Shown one piece after another: positions 55,715 to 64,000 of a stretch of DNA of 64,000 bases. Every line of letters begins with the position of its first letter. The first letter of the stretch is position 1. The DNA is from Mycobacterium sp. GA-1199 (GTDB lineage Bacteria > Actinomycetota > Actinomycetes > Mycobacteriales > Mycobacteriaceae): contig NZ_LQIX01000015.1 of NCBI RefSeq assembly GCF_001500045.1, positions 26,044 to 90,043 of the forward strand, given 5' to 3'. The translations under genes and the position numbers were made by a program. Below the pieces are notes generated by a model that was given only the letters and a program-made list of their open reading frames with translations, was not told where the DNA came from and searched no databases.

Positions 55715-55872
55715 GACTCATCACCACATCCCACCCTCGAGCCGTCACAGTGGTGGATGCCCTGCGCGTCCACCATCCCCCAGACGTCGGTCCTCGCCCG
55801 GTCACGCCGACCAGTGTTGGCGCTCGGACGACTCCCCATCGTCAGCTGGCCGGGGCCAGCATCTCCTTCCAC
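55708..55872 (-). pseudogene. ORF remnant at the mceF duplication junction
   Basis: A 54-codon frame starts at GTG 55872 inside the 3' end of the proximal mceF copy, at the place where mam1A starts beside the distal copy (VEGDAG versus MEGDAG). It runs through the 127-base spacer to stop inside the start of the distal copy. Similarity to Mam1A is limited to the part overlapping mceF. It marks the seam of a duplication; whether it is translated is unknown. Confidence 0.35.
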
Positions 55873-57407
55873 CCGTCATTCCCGGGTGTGCCCGCGTTGT
55901 TGACGTTGTATCGCACGCCATCCGGGCCGACGACTTGACCGCTGGTCGGGCTGTAGACCGCGGAGGAACCGGGCGGACCCGGTGCCGGGGTGTAGATGCA
56001 CGGGTTGGGCTGCTGTCCACTGCAGGTCACCCTGCCCTGCCCCGGCGGGGTGAGCGGATCACTCACGGGCGCCGTGGAAACCGGCGGCGGCAGGTCGCTC
56101 GCCGGTGCCGGGTTCGTGCCGCTGTTGACCGAAGGGGCCTGCATCACCCCGCGCCCGGGGTTCACCCCCTGGTCGCAACGCGCCCCCGGCGCCGGGCACG
56201 ACAAAACCTGGTTGGGATCGCCATACCACGGGTTGGTGCCCAACGGCACATACGGTTCGGGGCTGCGGCACTCCTCCGGGGTGGCCGCCCGCTTACCGGG
56301 CACGTCGACGCACGGATAGTTGCGCGCGCCGCGAACCACGTTGGCCTGGTAGTCCTTCGGGATCTTGCAATAGGTGCCCTTGGGCAGCGGCGCCGGGCTG
56401 GTGTCGGCCGGCGAACGCCACTCGGAGGCGGGCAGGAAGCCGGTCAGACACGGCGGCGGCTGGTTGATCGACAATGCCAGCGGCAGCTGCCCGAGATCTT
56501 CGAACAACGTGCCGGCCTGATTCATCGCCGCGCCCTGGGGCCAGACGACCAGGACCTGCTCGACACCCTTGTTGTAGCGCTTGAGCATGTCGATCACGAT
56601 GGTCAGATTCGCCAATGTCTGCGGCAACGACTCACGCACCCCGCCGAAGACCGCGTTGACTTGATCCAGCGTCGGCGCCGCCTGCTGCAGACCACTACGC
56701 AGCGCCGGATCCTGCTCGGCGGCCTGCGCGGCGATCACATTCAGATTGCGCGACCACTGCTCGATGTTGTCACCGGAGCGCACCTGACTGTCCAGGATCG
56801 GCCCGGCGTTCTCGATGATGTCGTTGACCTGAGGCAGGTTCTCCTGAAAACCCTGCGCAATATGCGTCGTCGAATCGACCAGCCGCTGCAGCGCCGGCCC
56901 GAGACCACCCACGGCTTGGGAGGTTTCGGTCAGCAGCTTGTCGATCTTCTCCTTGGGCAACACCGCAAGGCCCCGGTTCGCCGCATCCAGGGCGGGCCCG
57001 ACCTCGCTGGGCACCGTGCTCTCGGTGATCGTCGAACCGGGTTCCAGTGTCTGATCGGGATTGCCGGTGGAAACCAGGTCCAGATACTGCTCGCCGATCG
57101 CCGACACCGAATGCACATTCGCCGTCGCATCGGCGGGGATCTTGTAGCGGTCCTCGATCCTCATCACGGCCACCGCACCGCGTTCGGTCGGCTCCACCGA
57201 GATGACCTTGCCGATCTGCGTACCGCGATAGGTCACGTTGGCCGTCGAATACAGGCCACCCGAACGCGGCAACTCGGCCCGCAGTTCGTACTGCCCGATT
57301 CCCACCAGTGCCGGGATACGCAGGTAGTACCAGCCCAACACCACCAACGCGATCACGGTCAGGATGGTGAACAGCACCAACTGGATCTTGACGAATCTAG
57401 TCAGCAC
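55842..57407 (-). CDS. mce1F: MceF, proximal copy
   Basis: This 521-residue MceF has the usual transmembrane helix, MCE domain, helical region and proline-rich tail. The GTG start is 3 bases after the mce1E stop, the normal operon spacing, so this is the copy in the ancestral place. Differences from the distal copy include YNKGVEQVLVVWPQGAAMNQ against YHKGLEQVLVMLPQGSSVAQ around residue 285. MceF contributes to the hexameric MceA-F channel that carries fatty or mycolic acids towards YrbE. Confidence 0.94.
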   Translation of the reverse strand: MLTRFVKIQLVLFTILTVIALVVLGWYYLRIPALVGIGQYELRAELPRSGGLYSTANVTYRGTQIGKVISVEPTERGAVAVMRIEDRYKIPADATANVHSVSAIGEQYLDLVSTGNPDQTLEPGSTITESTVPSEVGPALDAANRGLAVLPKEKIDKLLTETSQAVGGLGPALQRLVDSTTHIAQGFQENLPQVNDIIENAGPILDSQVRSGDNIEQWSRNLNVIAAQAAEQDPALRSGLQQAAPTLDQVNAVFGGVRESLPQTLANLTIVIDMLKRYNKGVEQVLVVWPQGAAMNQAGTLFEDLGQLPLALSINQPPPCLTGFLPASEWRSPADTSPAPLPKGTYCKIPKDYQANVVRGARNYPCVDVPGKRAATPEECRSPEPYVPLGTNPWYGDPNQVLSCPAPGARCDQGVNPGRGVMQAPSVNSGTNPAPASDLPPPVSTAPVSDPLTPPGQGRVTCSGQQPNPCIYTPAPGPPGSSAVYSPTSGQVVGPDGVRYNVNNAGTPGNDGWKEMLAPAS

Positions 57408-57410
57408 GCC

Positions 57411-58565
57411 TCATTCACCACGTTCCACCAACGGACCATTCGGGGCGTTGTGCGGATTCGGCGTGAACCTCACATCCGGGATCATCGTCGCCGGATCACG
57501 TCCCCAGGCCTGCTCGAGTGCGCGCAGCATGCCCGAGATTCCGGTACCCGACAGGATGCTGTTGTCGACCGCGGACAGCGTCAGGTCCACCGTCAGCGAC
57601 GCGTTGAGGTAGTCGCCACGCACGACCTTCGGGACGTTCTCGATCGAGAACGGCGCGGTGAGCATCAACTTGAGCGCTCCGATCAGGTAAGGCGAAGCCC
57701 GGCCCAGCTGTTTGAGCGGTCGCTGCAACGCGGCCAGGTTTCTGTTCAGGTCGTCGCTGGCCGGTCCCAGGTAGTCGTTGGTCGCCCGGCTGATGCGCCC
57801 GAGCGCCTCGACAGCGTCGGCGAACAGATCGCGGGTGTCCGCGAAATGCTTTATCAGCGGCGGGAACTCGGTCAGCACCCGATCGAGGGTGTCATTGCGT
57901 TGCGCGACGATCGACAGCAGCCGGTCGGTGGAATCGATGGCGCGAGTGATGTCGCCGCGCTGCCGGTTCAGTTCGTCGGTGAACGTGTCCAGCTTGTTGA
58001 GGAACTCGCGGATCTGGTCGGCCCGGCCGTTGAGCACGTTGAAGATCTCGGTCTGGATGACCTCGAGGTTCTGCACCCCGCCGCCCTGCAGGATGGACGC
58101 GATGCTGGCGAGCACGCGTTCGGTGGAGGGGTAGGCCGACGCGTTCGCCAGCGGGATGGTGTCACCGCTGCGCAACGGCTCCGGCGACGGGTTCGGCGGC
58201 GGCTCCAACTCAACGTGCTGCGAACCCAAGAGGCTGGTTTGGCCGATGCGGGCCAACGCGTTCTTGGGCAGCCGGACATCGGACTGCAGATCCAGGGTCA
58301 ACGTCGCGACCCAGTTCTTCAGTTCGATGGCGCGGACGCGGCCGACATAGACGTCGGCCACTCGCACGCGGCTGTTGACGTTGAGCGCCAACGTGTCCGG
58401 CATCTGCACATAGATGGTCGTGCTGTCCGAGCCGGTGCCCGGGCCGCCCGGAAGCGGCACGTTGGCGATGCCCTTCCAGGAACCGCACGAACTGAGCACC
58501 AGCGCGATCGCGGTCAGCGCGACGGCGCGACGGGCGAACCTTCTCCACTTGTGCGCGGTCATCAT
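57411..58565 (-). CDS. mce1E: MceE lipoprotein (LprK-like)
   Basis: The 384-residue protein has a lipobox LVLSSC after a basic n-region, so it is the lipid-anchored Mce subunit. The MCE domain spans about 45-120 (MPDTLALNVNSRVRVADVYVG), then comes the helical needle segment. The ATG overlaps the mce1D stop (ATGA). The last 20-30 bases of the gene are partly repeated before the distal mceF copy. Confidence 0.94.
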   Translation of the reverse strand: MMTAHKWRRFARRAVALTAIALVLSSCGSWKGIANVPLPGGPGTGSDSTTIYVQMPDTLALNVNSRVRVADVYVGRVRAIELKNWVATLTLDLQSDVRLPKNALARIGQTSLLGSQHVELEPPPNPSPEPLRSGDTIPLANASAYPSTERVLASIASILQGGGVQNLEVIQTEIFNVLNGRADQIREFLNKLDTFTDELNRQRGDITRAIDSTDRLLSIVAQRNDTLDRVLTEFPPLIKHFADTRDLFADAVEALGRISRATNDYLGPASDDLNRNLAALQRPLKQLGRASPYLIGALKLMLTAPFSIENVPKVVRGDYLNASLTVDLTLSAVDNSILSGTGISGMLRALEQAWGRDPATMIPDVRFTPNPHNAPNGPLVERGE

Positions 58566-60193
58566 CTACCTGCCTCTGCTGGTAGCGGTGGTCCCGCGGG
58601 CGCCGGGGCGGCGGGGGCAGGCGCGGGACCGGCCAAGGGCGACCCACCCGGATCACCCGGAATCACACCGGGCGCCGGCGGTGGCGGCGGGCCGGGCTGC
58701 GGGTACCACGGCGGGGGCAGCGGGTTGTTCTGGTCGAACGCGTTCGGCGGGCCGGGCAGGTTGCCGTCGCGGGTGGTGCCGAATGCGGGCGGCGCGGCCG
58801 GGACTGCGCAGTCGGGCCCGCCCAGCAGTTCGGCGAGGCATTCCGGGGTCATCATGTTGGCCGTGAAGGGTTGCACGTCGATGCCCTGCATGCCCGGCGC
58901 GGCGACCCAACCCGGCTCGTGGTTTCCGTGTGAGAACAAGGTGTCACGCGACCAGATGCCCGGGACAGTGGTGTCCTTGTATCCGGGCTGCGGCTGCAGC
59001 CGCGGCTCCGAGTACGCGATGTGCTTGGGCAGCGTCATCGCCGAGGCGAACTGGTTCACGCCGAACGGCGGGAAGTTGAACTTGATCGCGTCGAGGATCG
59101 GCGCCAGGTATTGCGCACACATCTCCGCGGACTCCTGGTAGCCCAGCCGGCTACCCGCCTGGATCGAACTGCAGACGAACTGCAACGGATTGGCGAAGTT
59201 GTTGATGACGGGGATGCCCATGACACCGCCCGTGACCGGCGAGACGATGTTCATCAGGTTCGCGCCGAGGTTGGGGAACACGTGCAGGGCGGTTTCCAGG
59301 CCGTTGCGCGGCTCGGGTTGAAGGATCGCGTTGGTCACGTCGGCCAGGTTGTTGATGTCGTGGGTCAGCACCTCGGCGTTCTCGTCGAGGAACGCCCGCG
59401 TGGTGGTCAACAGCTGGTTGAGGTCGGCCAGCGCGTTGGCGACCTCCCGATCGGTGTTGGTGAACGCGTTGGTGAACTTGGCGAGGTCGTTGTTCAGAGC
59501 GACGAACTGTTGATCGCTCTGATGCAGCGCGTTGACGAACAACGCCAGGCTCTTGACGATGCCGAAGAAGTCATCCCGGCCCTCGTTCAGCGCGAACAGC
59601 GCCTCCGAGAGGTTGTTCAACGTCGCGTTGAGTTGCTTGCCCTTCCCGGCGAAGCCGTCGGCGGCCGACTCGATGATGTCGCCGAACGGTCCCTTCGGTT
59701 GGTCCGGCGTCGGACCCAGGTCGGTCAGGATGCGGTTGATCGAGTCACGCAGTTCGTCGTACTCGACCGGCACCTGGGTGCGCTCGATTGGGATGACCGC
59801 CCCGTCTTCCATCACGGGCCCGCCGGTGTAGGGCGGGGACAACTGGATGTTGCGCGACGCCACCAGGCTGGGGTTCAGGATCGACGCGGTCGCGTTGGCC
59901 GGCACCTTGAACTTGTTCTCGTAGTTGAAAGTGACCTTCATCCGGTCACCGGCGGGCTGGATCGACTCGATCTGCCCGACCTGCACCCCCATGATCTGCA
60001 CCTTGTCGCCGGGATAGAGCGCAAGGGTGTCGCTGAAGTAGGCGACGACCGTGTTGTGTGTCAGCTTCTTGTACAGGTTGTAGCCGACGAAGGCGGCCAC
60101 CAGCGCCAGCACCACGATCAGCGTGCCGATGATGACGGCAGCGCGGGAAACCGCGGGCAGCTTCAGGTTTCGGACGTTGAAGATCGTCGACAT
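58562..60193 (-). CDS. mce1D: MceD
   Basis: The 543-residue protein has an N-terminal transmembrane helix (about 17-38), an MCE domain (about 45-125, with PGDKVQIMGVQVGQIESIQP), helical region and a proline-rich C-terminus of about 80 residues. It starts 11 bases after mce1C. Role: one of six distinct Mce subunits in the heterohexamer. Confidence 0.94.
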   Translation of the reverse strand: MSTIFNVRNLKLPAVSRAAVIIGTLIVVLALVAAFVGYNLYKKLTHNTVVAYFSDTLALYPGDKVQIMGVQVGQIESIQPAGDRMKVTFNYENKFKVPANATASILNPSLVASRNIQLSPPYTGGPVMEDGAVIPIERTQVPVEYDELRDSINRILTDLGPTPDQPKGPFGDIIESAADGFAGKGKQLNATLNNLSEALFALNEGRDDFFGIVKSLALFVNALHQSDQQFVALNNDLAKFTNAFTNTDREVANALADLNQLLTTTRAFLDENAEVLTHDINNLADVTNAILQPEPRNGLETALHVFPNLGANLMNIVSPVTGGVMGIPVINNFANPLQFVCSSIQAGSRLGYQESAEMCAQYLAPILDAIKFNFPPFGVNQFASAMTLPKHIAYSEPRLQPQPGYKDTTVPGIWSRDTLFSHGNHEPGWVAAPGMQGIDVQPFTANMMTPECLAELLGGPDCAVPAAPPAFGTTRDGNLPGPPNAFDQNNPLPPPWYPQPGPPPPPAPGVIPGDPGGSPLAGPAPAPAAPAPAGPPLPAEAGR

Positions 60194-60204
60194 CTGCTAA
60201 CCCC

Positions 60205-61773
60205 CTAACCCTGCTGCGATCCCGGCGGAAGGAACGGTGGGTTCCCTGGAAGCGGCGGCTGACCCGCGGGTGCCAACTGCTGCCCGGGTCCCGGCACCGC
60301 GGGCGCCGGCAGTGCCGGTGGCAGCGGAGCGATACCGGGCGTGAAGTCCGGCGGCTGCGGGGGCATCGGCCCGACGGGCACGGTGCGCGCACCCGGCGGT
60401 GCGGGTGGAAGCTGGCCGTGGGCACCGGGCACGTTCGGCGGGATCTGGCCCGGAATGGCCGCGGCGGGCACACCCGGCGACGGCTGCGGACCGTGCACGT
60501 TGGGATCCGAGGTCACCACGTTGGGCGGACCGTACGCGGGTCCACCGAACGGACCCACGGATAGATCCGCGCACGGCAGCGGGTCGCCGGGCCGCGGAAG
60601 ACCGTCGGCCGGTGGCGTGTAGGAGCACGGCGATCCCTTCAGCACACCGGGTCCCGGGTTCTCCGGGGTGCCCTCGAGCACGGCGGGTCCGGGCGGCGGG
60701 GCGCCGTTCTCGAAGCCCTGCGCGTTCGGATCCGGGAACCGCCACGCGGGCAGGCCCGCGTCACGCCAGAACTTCTCCGGGTCGATCCCGCGTTTCTTGA
60801 AGGCGGCGTCCACGAACGGCTGCAGGATCTGGCCGGGCAGCAGGTTGACGAGCATCACCTTGAAGTACGGACCCGATGCGACCGCCTCACCCAGCGACGC
60901 CACGAAGCTGGCGGTGGTGACGAGCGTGTCCATCAGGTCGAACCGGCGTTCCCGCAAGACGTCGCTGACGACCCGCAGCTGTTCGAGCACCCTGTTGAGG
61001 TTCGGGTTGTCGTCGATGAAGCCCTTGACCTGTTCGGAGAACGCGCCGACCCGCTCGAGCAGCATGTTGACCGCGTACTGGCGTTCGTTGATGGCGCCGA
61101 GCAGCGACTGGGCGTTGACCAGCAGCCGGTTGATCTGTTCGCTGCGGCTACCGAGGATGCCTGCGATCTTGTTGGCGTTGGCCAGCAGCTTCTTGATGTC
61201 CTCGTCGCGCTTGCCGATGGTGTCGGAGAACCGGGCCACCCCGTCGAGCGCGACGCTCAGGTGCGGATAGGTCTGGTCGATGGTCTCGGAGAGCACGTTC
61301 AGCGAGTCGCGCACCGTCTCGGTGTCCCACTCGGAGGCGGCCTTTGTGACGTCGAAGAACGCGTCGTAGATCTGGTACGGCGTCGTGGTCTGGCCGAGTG
61401 GAAGCACGCCGTTGGCCCGTAGGGGATCCGATCCGCGGGGCTCGATCTCGATGTTGCGGCGGCCGAGGATGGTGTCGGTGCGGATCGCGGCGCGGCTGGC
61501 CGTGCCGATCTGGGTGCCGTCGAGCGAGAAGCCGATCCTGACCCTGTCGCCCTCGATCTCCATGTCGCGGACCAGGCCGACGTCGACGCCCGCGATGCGC
61601 ACCTTGTCGCCTTTCGTGATGCCGCCGGTGTCGGAGAACTGCGCGTAATAAGTAGGTGTCGCGAACAACATCGGCACGCTGGCAAAGCTCTGGCCCACGC
61701 CGATGACGATGATCAGGATGACGATGCCCATCAACCCGTTTCGAACCCTGTTCGACCCTTCGAGCGTCCTCAT
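60205..61773 (-). CDS. mce1C: MceC
   Basis: The 522-residue protein has a transmembrane helix (about 14-35), an MCE domain (KGDKVRIAGVDVGLVRDMEI) and a long Pro/Gly-rich tail (about 380-522). The ATG at 61773 overlaps the mce1B stop (ATGA), the pattern of neighbouring genes. A GTG four codons earlier also keeps the frame but is less likely. Confidence 0.94.
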   Translation of the reverse strand: MRTLEGSNRVRNGLMGIVILIIVIGVGQSFASVPMLFATPTYYAQFSDTGGITKGDKVRIAGVDVGLVRDMEIEGDRVRIGFSLDGTQIGTASRAAIRTDTILGRRNIEIEPRGSDPLRANGVLPLGQTTTPYQIYDAFFDVTKAASEWDTETVRDSLNVLSETIDQTYPHLSVALDGVARFSDTIGKRDEDIKKLLANANKIAGILGSRSEQINRLLVNAQSLLGAINERQYAVNMLLERVGAFSEQVKGFIDDNPNLNRVLEQLRVVSDVLRERRFDLMDTLVTTASFVASLGEAVASGPYFKVMLVNLLPGQILQPFVDAAFKKRGIDPEKFWRDAGLPAWRFPDPNAQGFENGAPPPGPAVLEGTPENPGPGVLKGSPCSYTPPADGLPRPGDPLPCADLSVGPFGGPAYGPPNVVTSDPNVHGPQPSPGVPAAAIPGQIPPNVPGAHGQLPPAPPGARTVPVGPMPPQPPDFTPGIAPLPPALPAPAVPGPGQQLAPAGQPPLPGNPPFLPPGSQQG

Positions 61774-62801
61774 TGCGGCGTGCACCTACCCGACGGCTGG
61801 CTGAACAGTTTGACGGTCCGGACGGGACCACCCGGCTGGAGCCCGTTGAGGCGGAGCGAGATGTCGCAGGCGTAGAAGTTGAAGAAGTCGCCGTAGATGC
61901 CGCCGGCGCGCCCGATGATCTTGAACGCCGTCGGCAGCCTGACGAGGATGTCGTTCAACTGCTCCCTCTGGTCCACCAGCGGCTGCTGCACTGCCTCGAG
62001 ATGGCCGATCGTGCTCTGCAGCAGCGGCCGGTTGTCAGCGAGCAGATCGGCGACGGTTCCCGCGGCATCACTGATGTCGGCCACCGAACTGGCGACCGGA
62101 TCCCTGCGGTTGTTCAGGCCGGTGATCAGCTTCTCGAAGTCCTGCACGGTCTGGTCGAACTCGGCCTGGTGCCTGACCGTGGTGTCCAGCACCGTGTTCA
62201 GGTTCCTGATGACCTCGCCGATGGCCTGGTCGCGGTCGGCCAGCGCCGCGGTCAGCGAGGCGGTCTGGTCGAGGATGTCGTTGATGGTGCCGCCTTGTCC
62301 CTGGAAGACGGTGATGATCGACTGGGCGATCTCGTTGACCTTGTCGGGATCCAGCGCCCGGAACACCGGCCGGAACCCACCGATCAGCGCGTCGAGATCG
62401 AGCGCGGGATGGGTGCGCTCGATCGGGATGGTGGCGCCGGCGGGCATCCGCTTGTCGCTGTCACCCCGCTTGAGTTCCAGGTACCGGTCGCCGATCAGGT
62501 TCAGATAGCGCACCGAGGCGGTGGTGCCTTCGAACAGTGGCAGCGACCGGTCGACGTTGAACTCGACCTTGGCCTGCGTACCGCCGTTGGTCAGCTCGAC
62601 GTTGGACACCTTGCCGACCTCTACACCCGAAGCGCGGACGAACTGCCCGGAGCGAAGGCCACTGGCGCTGGAGAAGATCGCGGTATAGCCGGTGGTGCGG
62701 TCGAAGCGCACCTGGCCGAACACCACCACGATGATCGCGGTGAACAGCAACAGCACCAGTGAGAAGGCGCCGAGCTTGATGGCGGTACCGGTGATTTTCA
62801 T
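61770..62801 (-). CDS. mce1B: MceB
   Basis: The 343-residue protein has a transmembrane helix (about 9-29), an MCE domain (GLRSGQFVRASGVEVGKVSN) and a helical region. It lacks the proline-rich tail, as MceB does. The ATG at 62801 overlaps the mce1A stop (ATGA); frame upstream of that is a shadow of mce1A. Length agrees with M. tuberculosis Mce1B (about 346). Confidence 0.95.
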   Translation of the reverse strand: MKITGTAIKLGAFSLVLLLFTAIIVVVFGQVRFDRTTGYTAIFSSASGLRSGQFVRASGVEVGKVSNVELTNGGTQAKVEFNVDRSLPLFEGTTASVRYLNLIGDRYLELKRGDSDKRMPAGATIPIERTHPALDLDALIGGFRPVFRALDPDKVNEIAQSIITVFQGQGGTINDILDQTASLTAALADRDQAIGEVIRNLNTVLDTTVRHQAEFDQTVQDFEKLITGLNNRRDPVASSVADISDAAGTVADLLADNRPLLQSTIGHLEAVQQPLVDQREQLNDILVRLPTAFKIIGRAGGIYGDFFNFYACDISLRLNGLQPGGPVRTVKLFSQPSGRCTPQ

Positions 62802-64000
62802 GGGTTGATCGTGTTCTCCCCGATTTGGCGACCCCAGACGTACTCGATCAGGAGCGGTTGGCCCAACTCGAAGTGGTTGTACGGCGCGATGGAGGCACCG
62901 GTGTCCATGACCAGGTACGGCGCCGGCCACAGATCACGGGTGATCGGCTGCCAACATCCGGGGCGGCCTTCCGGTCCGCCCTTGGCGTTCACACGGGGCA
63001 GGTTGTCCGGGTACACCCACGGGTTGCCGGCGCCCATCAGCGACGACAGCGTGCGCAGCGAATAACCGTTGCCGCCGAGCGACGCCGCGACCTTGGGTTC
63101 GGCGTCGTGGTAGTTGCGGATCATGCAGTACAGCGCGGGGCTGTACTCGTCGAGCAGCTCGGACGTGATGACGAGGTCCTCGGCGCCGCGCAGCAGATAC
63201 GGGCCGCCGCGCTCGAAGACGTCGCCGCCGGTGTTGCCGAACCCGACGGCCGCCATCAGCGCCTGGTCGATATTGCCCTGCTGCTCGTTGAGCGTGCGGG
63301 CCGTGGTGACCGCGTTCTCCAGCCCGGCGAACAGATCGGGCGCCGCGTCGGCGTATACCTCGCCGAGGTCGGCCAGCAGCCGGTTGTCCCGGGCGAGTTC
63401 CGGCATCCTGGCGTTGACGTCGGTGAGGATCTCGTTGCCGTTGATGATCGACTGGCCGAAGCGATCGCCCAGCCCGTCGAGCGCCTCGGCCGTCGCGCTC
63501 AGCGTCTGGTTCAGCTTGATCGGGTCGACCTGCTCGGACAGTGACACGACCGTTTCGAACAAGGTGTTGAACTCCGTCGTCACCGTGGTCACGTCGATCA
63601 CGTCCGACGATGTGATGCGTTGGGGCGTCGGATTTTCCGGCGACGAAAAGTTGACGTACTTGTTGCCGAAGACGGTTGTCGCATCGATGCTGGCGTCGAC
63701 GTTCTTCGGGATCAGATCGAGGTACTTCGGGTCCACGTCGAGCAGGATCTTGGCCCTCGGCTCACCGCCGACGTTGACCGCTTCCACGTTGGCCACCCGG
63801 CCGATCTCGACGCCGTTGTAGGTGACCTTGGCGCCGGGATCCATGGAAAGGCCCGACCGCGCGGAGATGAGCGTCAGCTGTTCGCGCGGCAGGAAGTCGC
63901 CGCGGAACTGCATGTACACCAGCACCAGTCCGACGACTGCCAGCAGGCTCAGCACCAGGCCGGCCAGCTTGTAGGGCGGGGTGCGGGGGTTGTTGAGTGG
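62798..64000 (-). CDS. mce1A: MceA, 5' end beyond the window
   Basis: The minus-strand frame is open to the last base. Before the apparent GTG at 63955 it reads PRTPPYKLAGLVLSLL, matching the basic start and helix of Mce1A (VPPYKTAGLGL in M. tuberculosis), so about 10 residues are missing. At least 400 residues are visible: transmembrane helix, MCE domain (MDPGAKVTYNGVEIGRVANVE) and helical region with an AAPDLFAGLENAVTTARTLN segment. yrbE1A/B should lie just outside. Confidence 0.95.
   Translation of the reverse strand, partial: PLNNPRTPPYKLAGLVLSLLAVVGLVLVYMQFRGDFLPREQLTLISARSGLSMDPGAKVTYNGVEIGRVANVEAVNVGGEPRAKILLDVDPKYLDLIPKNVDASIDATTVFGNKYVNFSSPENPTPQRITSSDVIDVTTVTTEFNTLFETVVSLSEQVDPIKLNQTLSATAEALDGLGDRFGQSIINGNEILTDVNARMPELARDNRLLADLGEVYADAAPDLFAGLENAVTTARTLNEQQGNIDQALMAAVGFGNTGGDVFERGGPYLLRGAEDLVITSELLDEYSPALYCMIRNYHDAEPKVAASLGGNGYSLRTLSSLMGAGNPWVYPDNLPRVNAKGGPEGRPGCWQPITRDLWPAPYLVMDTGASIAPYNHFELGQPLLIEYVWGRQIGENTINP

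Noticed and set aside
55695..59141. 1148-codon plus-strand frame opposite the mce genes
   Set aside because: Antisense shadow of mceF, mceE and mceD; composition is an artefact of GC-rich codons, with no recognisable domain.

Overview
The window is high-GC DNA from a fast- or intermediate-growing mycobacterium (Mycolicibacterium type). The markers are a mce1 operon with its mam genes, an ESX-1 mycP1-eccE1-espB-espL module, Dps1-like ferritin, cyp138, sigG and a REP13E12-type HNH protein. Many genes are recognisable homologues of M. tuberculosis genes from several loci: Rv0135c-Rv0143c, Rv0162c, Rv0169-Rv0185, Rv3858c/59c and Rv3880c-3883c. Here they are joined in a different order, so the window is a chromosomal mosaic relative to that species. 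These synteny statements are from memory, not from a search. No tRNA, rRNA, CRISPR array, insertion sequence or prophage was seen.

Layout. 0-2.5 kb: the 3' part of a cation/proton antiporter, an F420-type oxidoreductase and an unlisted 46-residue ORF. 2.7-9.7 kb: a polysaccharide deacetylase, then gltB-gltD (glutamate synthase). 9.7-12.2 kb: a 0.4 kb intergenic region with a possible small RNA, then a CopB-like copper ATPase behind a CsoR-type operator. 12.2-18.7 kb: thioesterase, ClC channel, Dps, an AlkA-like glycosylase, a DUF427 protein, an SOS-controlled HNH/DUF222 protein and an enoyl-CoA hydratase. 18.7-26 kb: a likely operon of NTF2-like protein, SDR and methyltransferase behind a KstR-type operator; then msrB-msrA, two tandem CYP138-type P450s and their TetR. 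26-30.4 kb: a second TetR and a compact cluster of two methyltransferases, a toroid-fold protein and a GT4 glycosyltransferase; identical operator cores lie at both ends.

30.5-36 kb: a DUF3224 protein, then the distal ESX-1 module without any visible core ESX genes. 35.7-40 kb: metallohydrolase, DUF2786 protein, an odd lipoprotein, monoacylglycerol lipase, and divergent sigG with a damage-type promoter and a leaderless start. 40-50.5 kb: an AdhE1-like alcohol dehydrogenase behind a second KstR-type site, MarR/pirin, a sugar-dehydrogenase-like lipoprotein, a GlsB-like membrane protein, a phosphodiester glycosidase, an 816-residue envelope protein of unknown function, a fructosamine-kinase-like protein and an SDR. 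50.5-64 kb: a DUF1275 protein, four mce-associated genes (mam1D to mam1A), two tandem copies of mce1F, then mce1E to mce1A running off the right end.

The most notable items are the TetR-bracketed glycosyltransferase/methyltransferase cluster, the duplicated mce1F, the orphan ESX-1 module, and a set of readable operators (two KstR-type, one SOS box inside a start codon, one RecA-NDp-type promoter, one CsoR-type).
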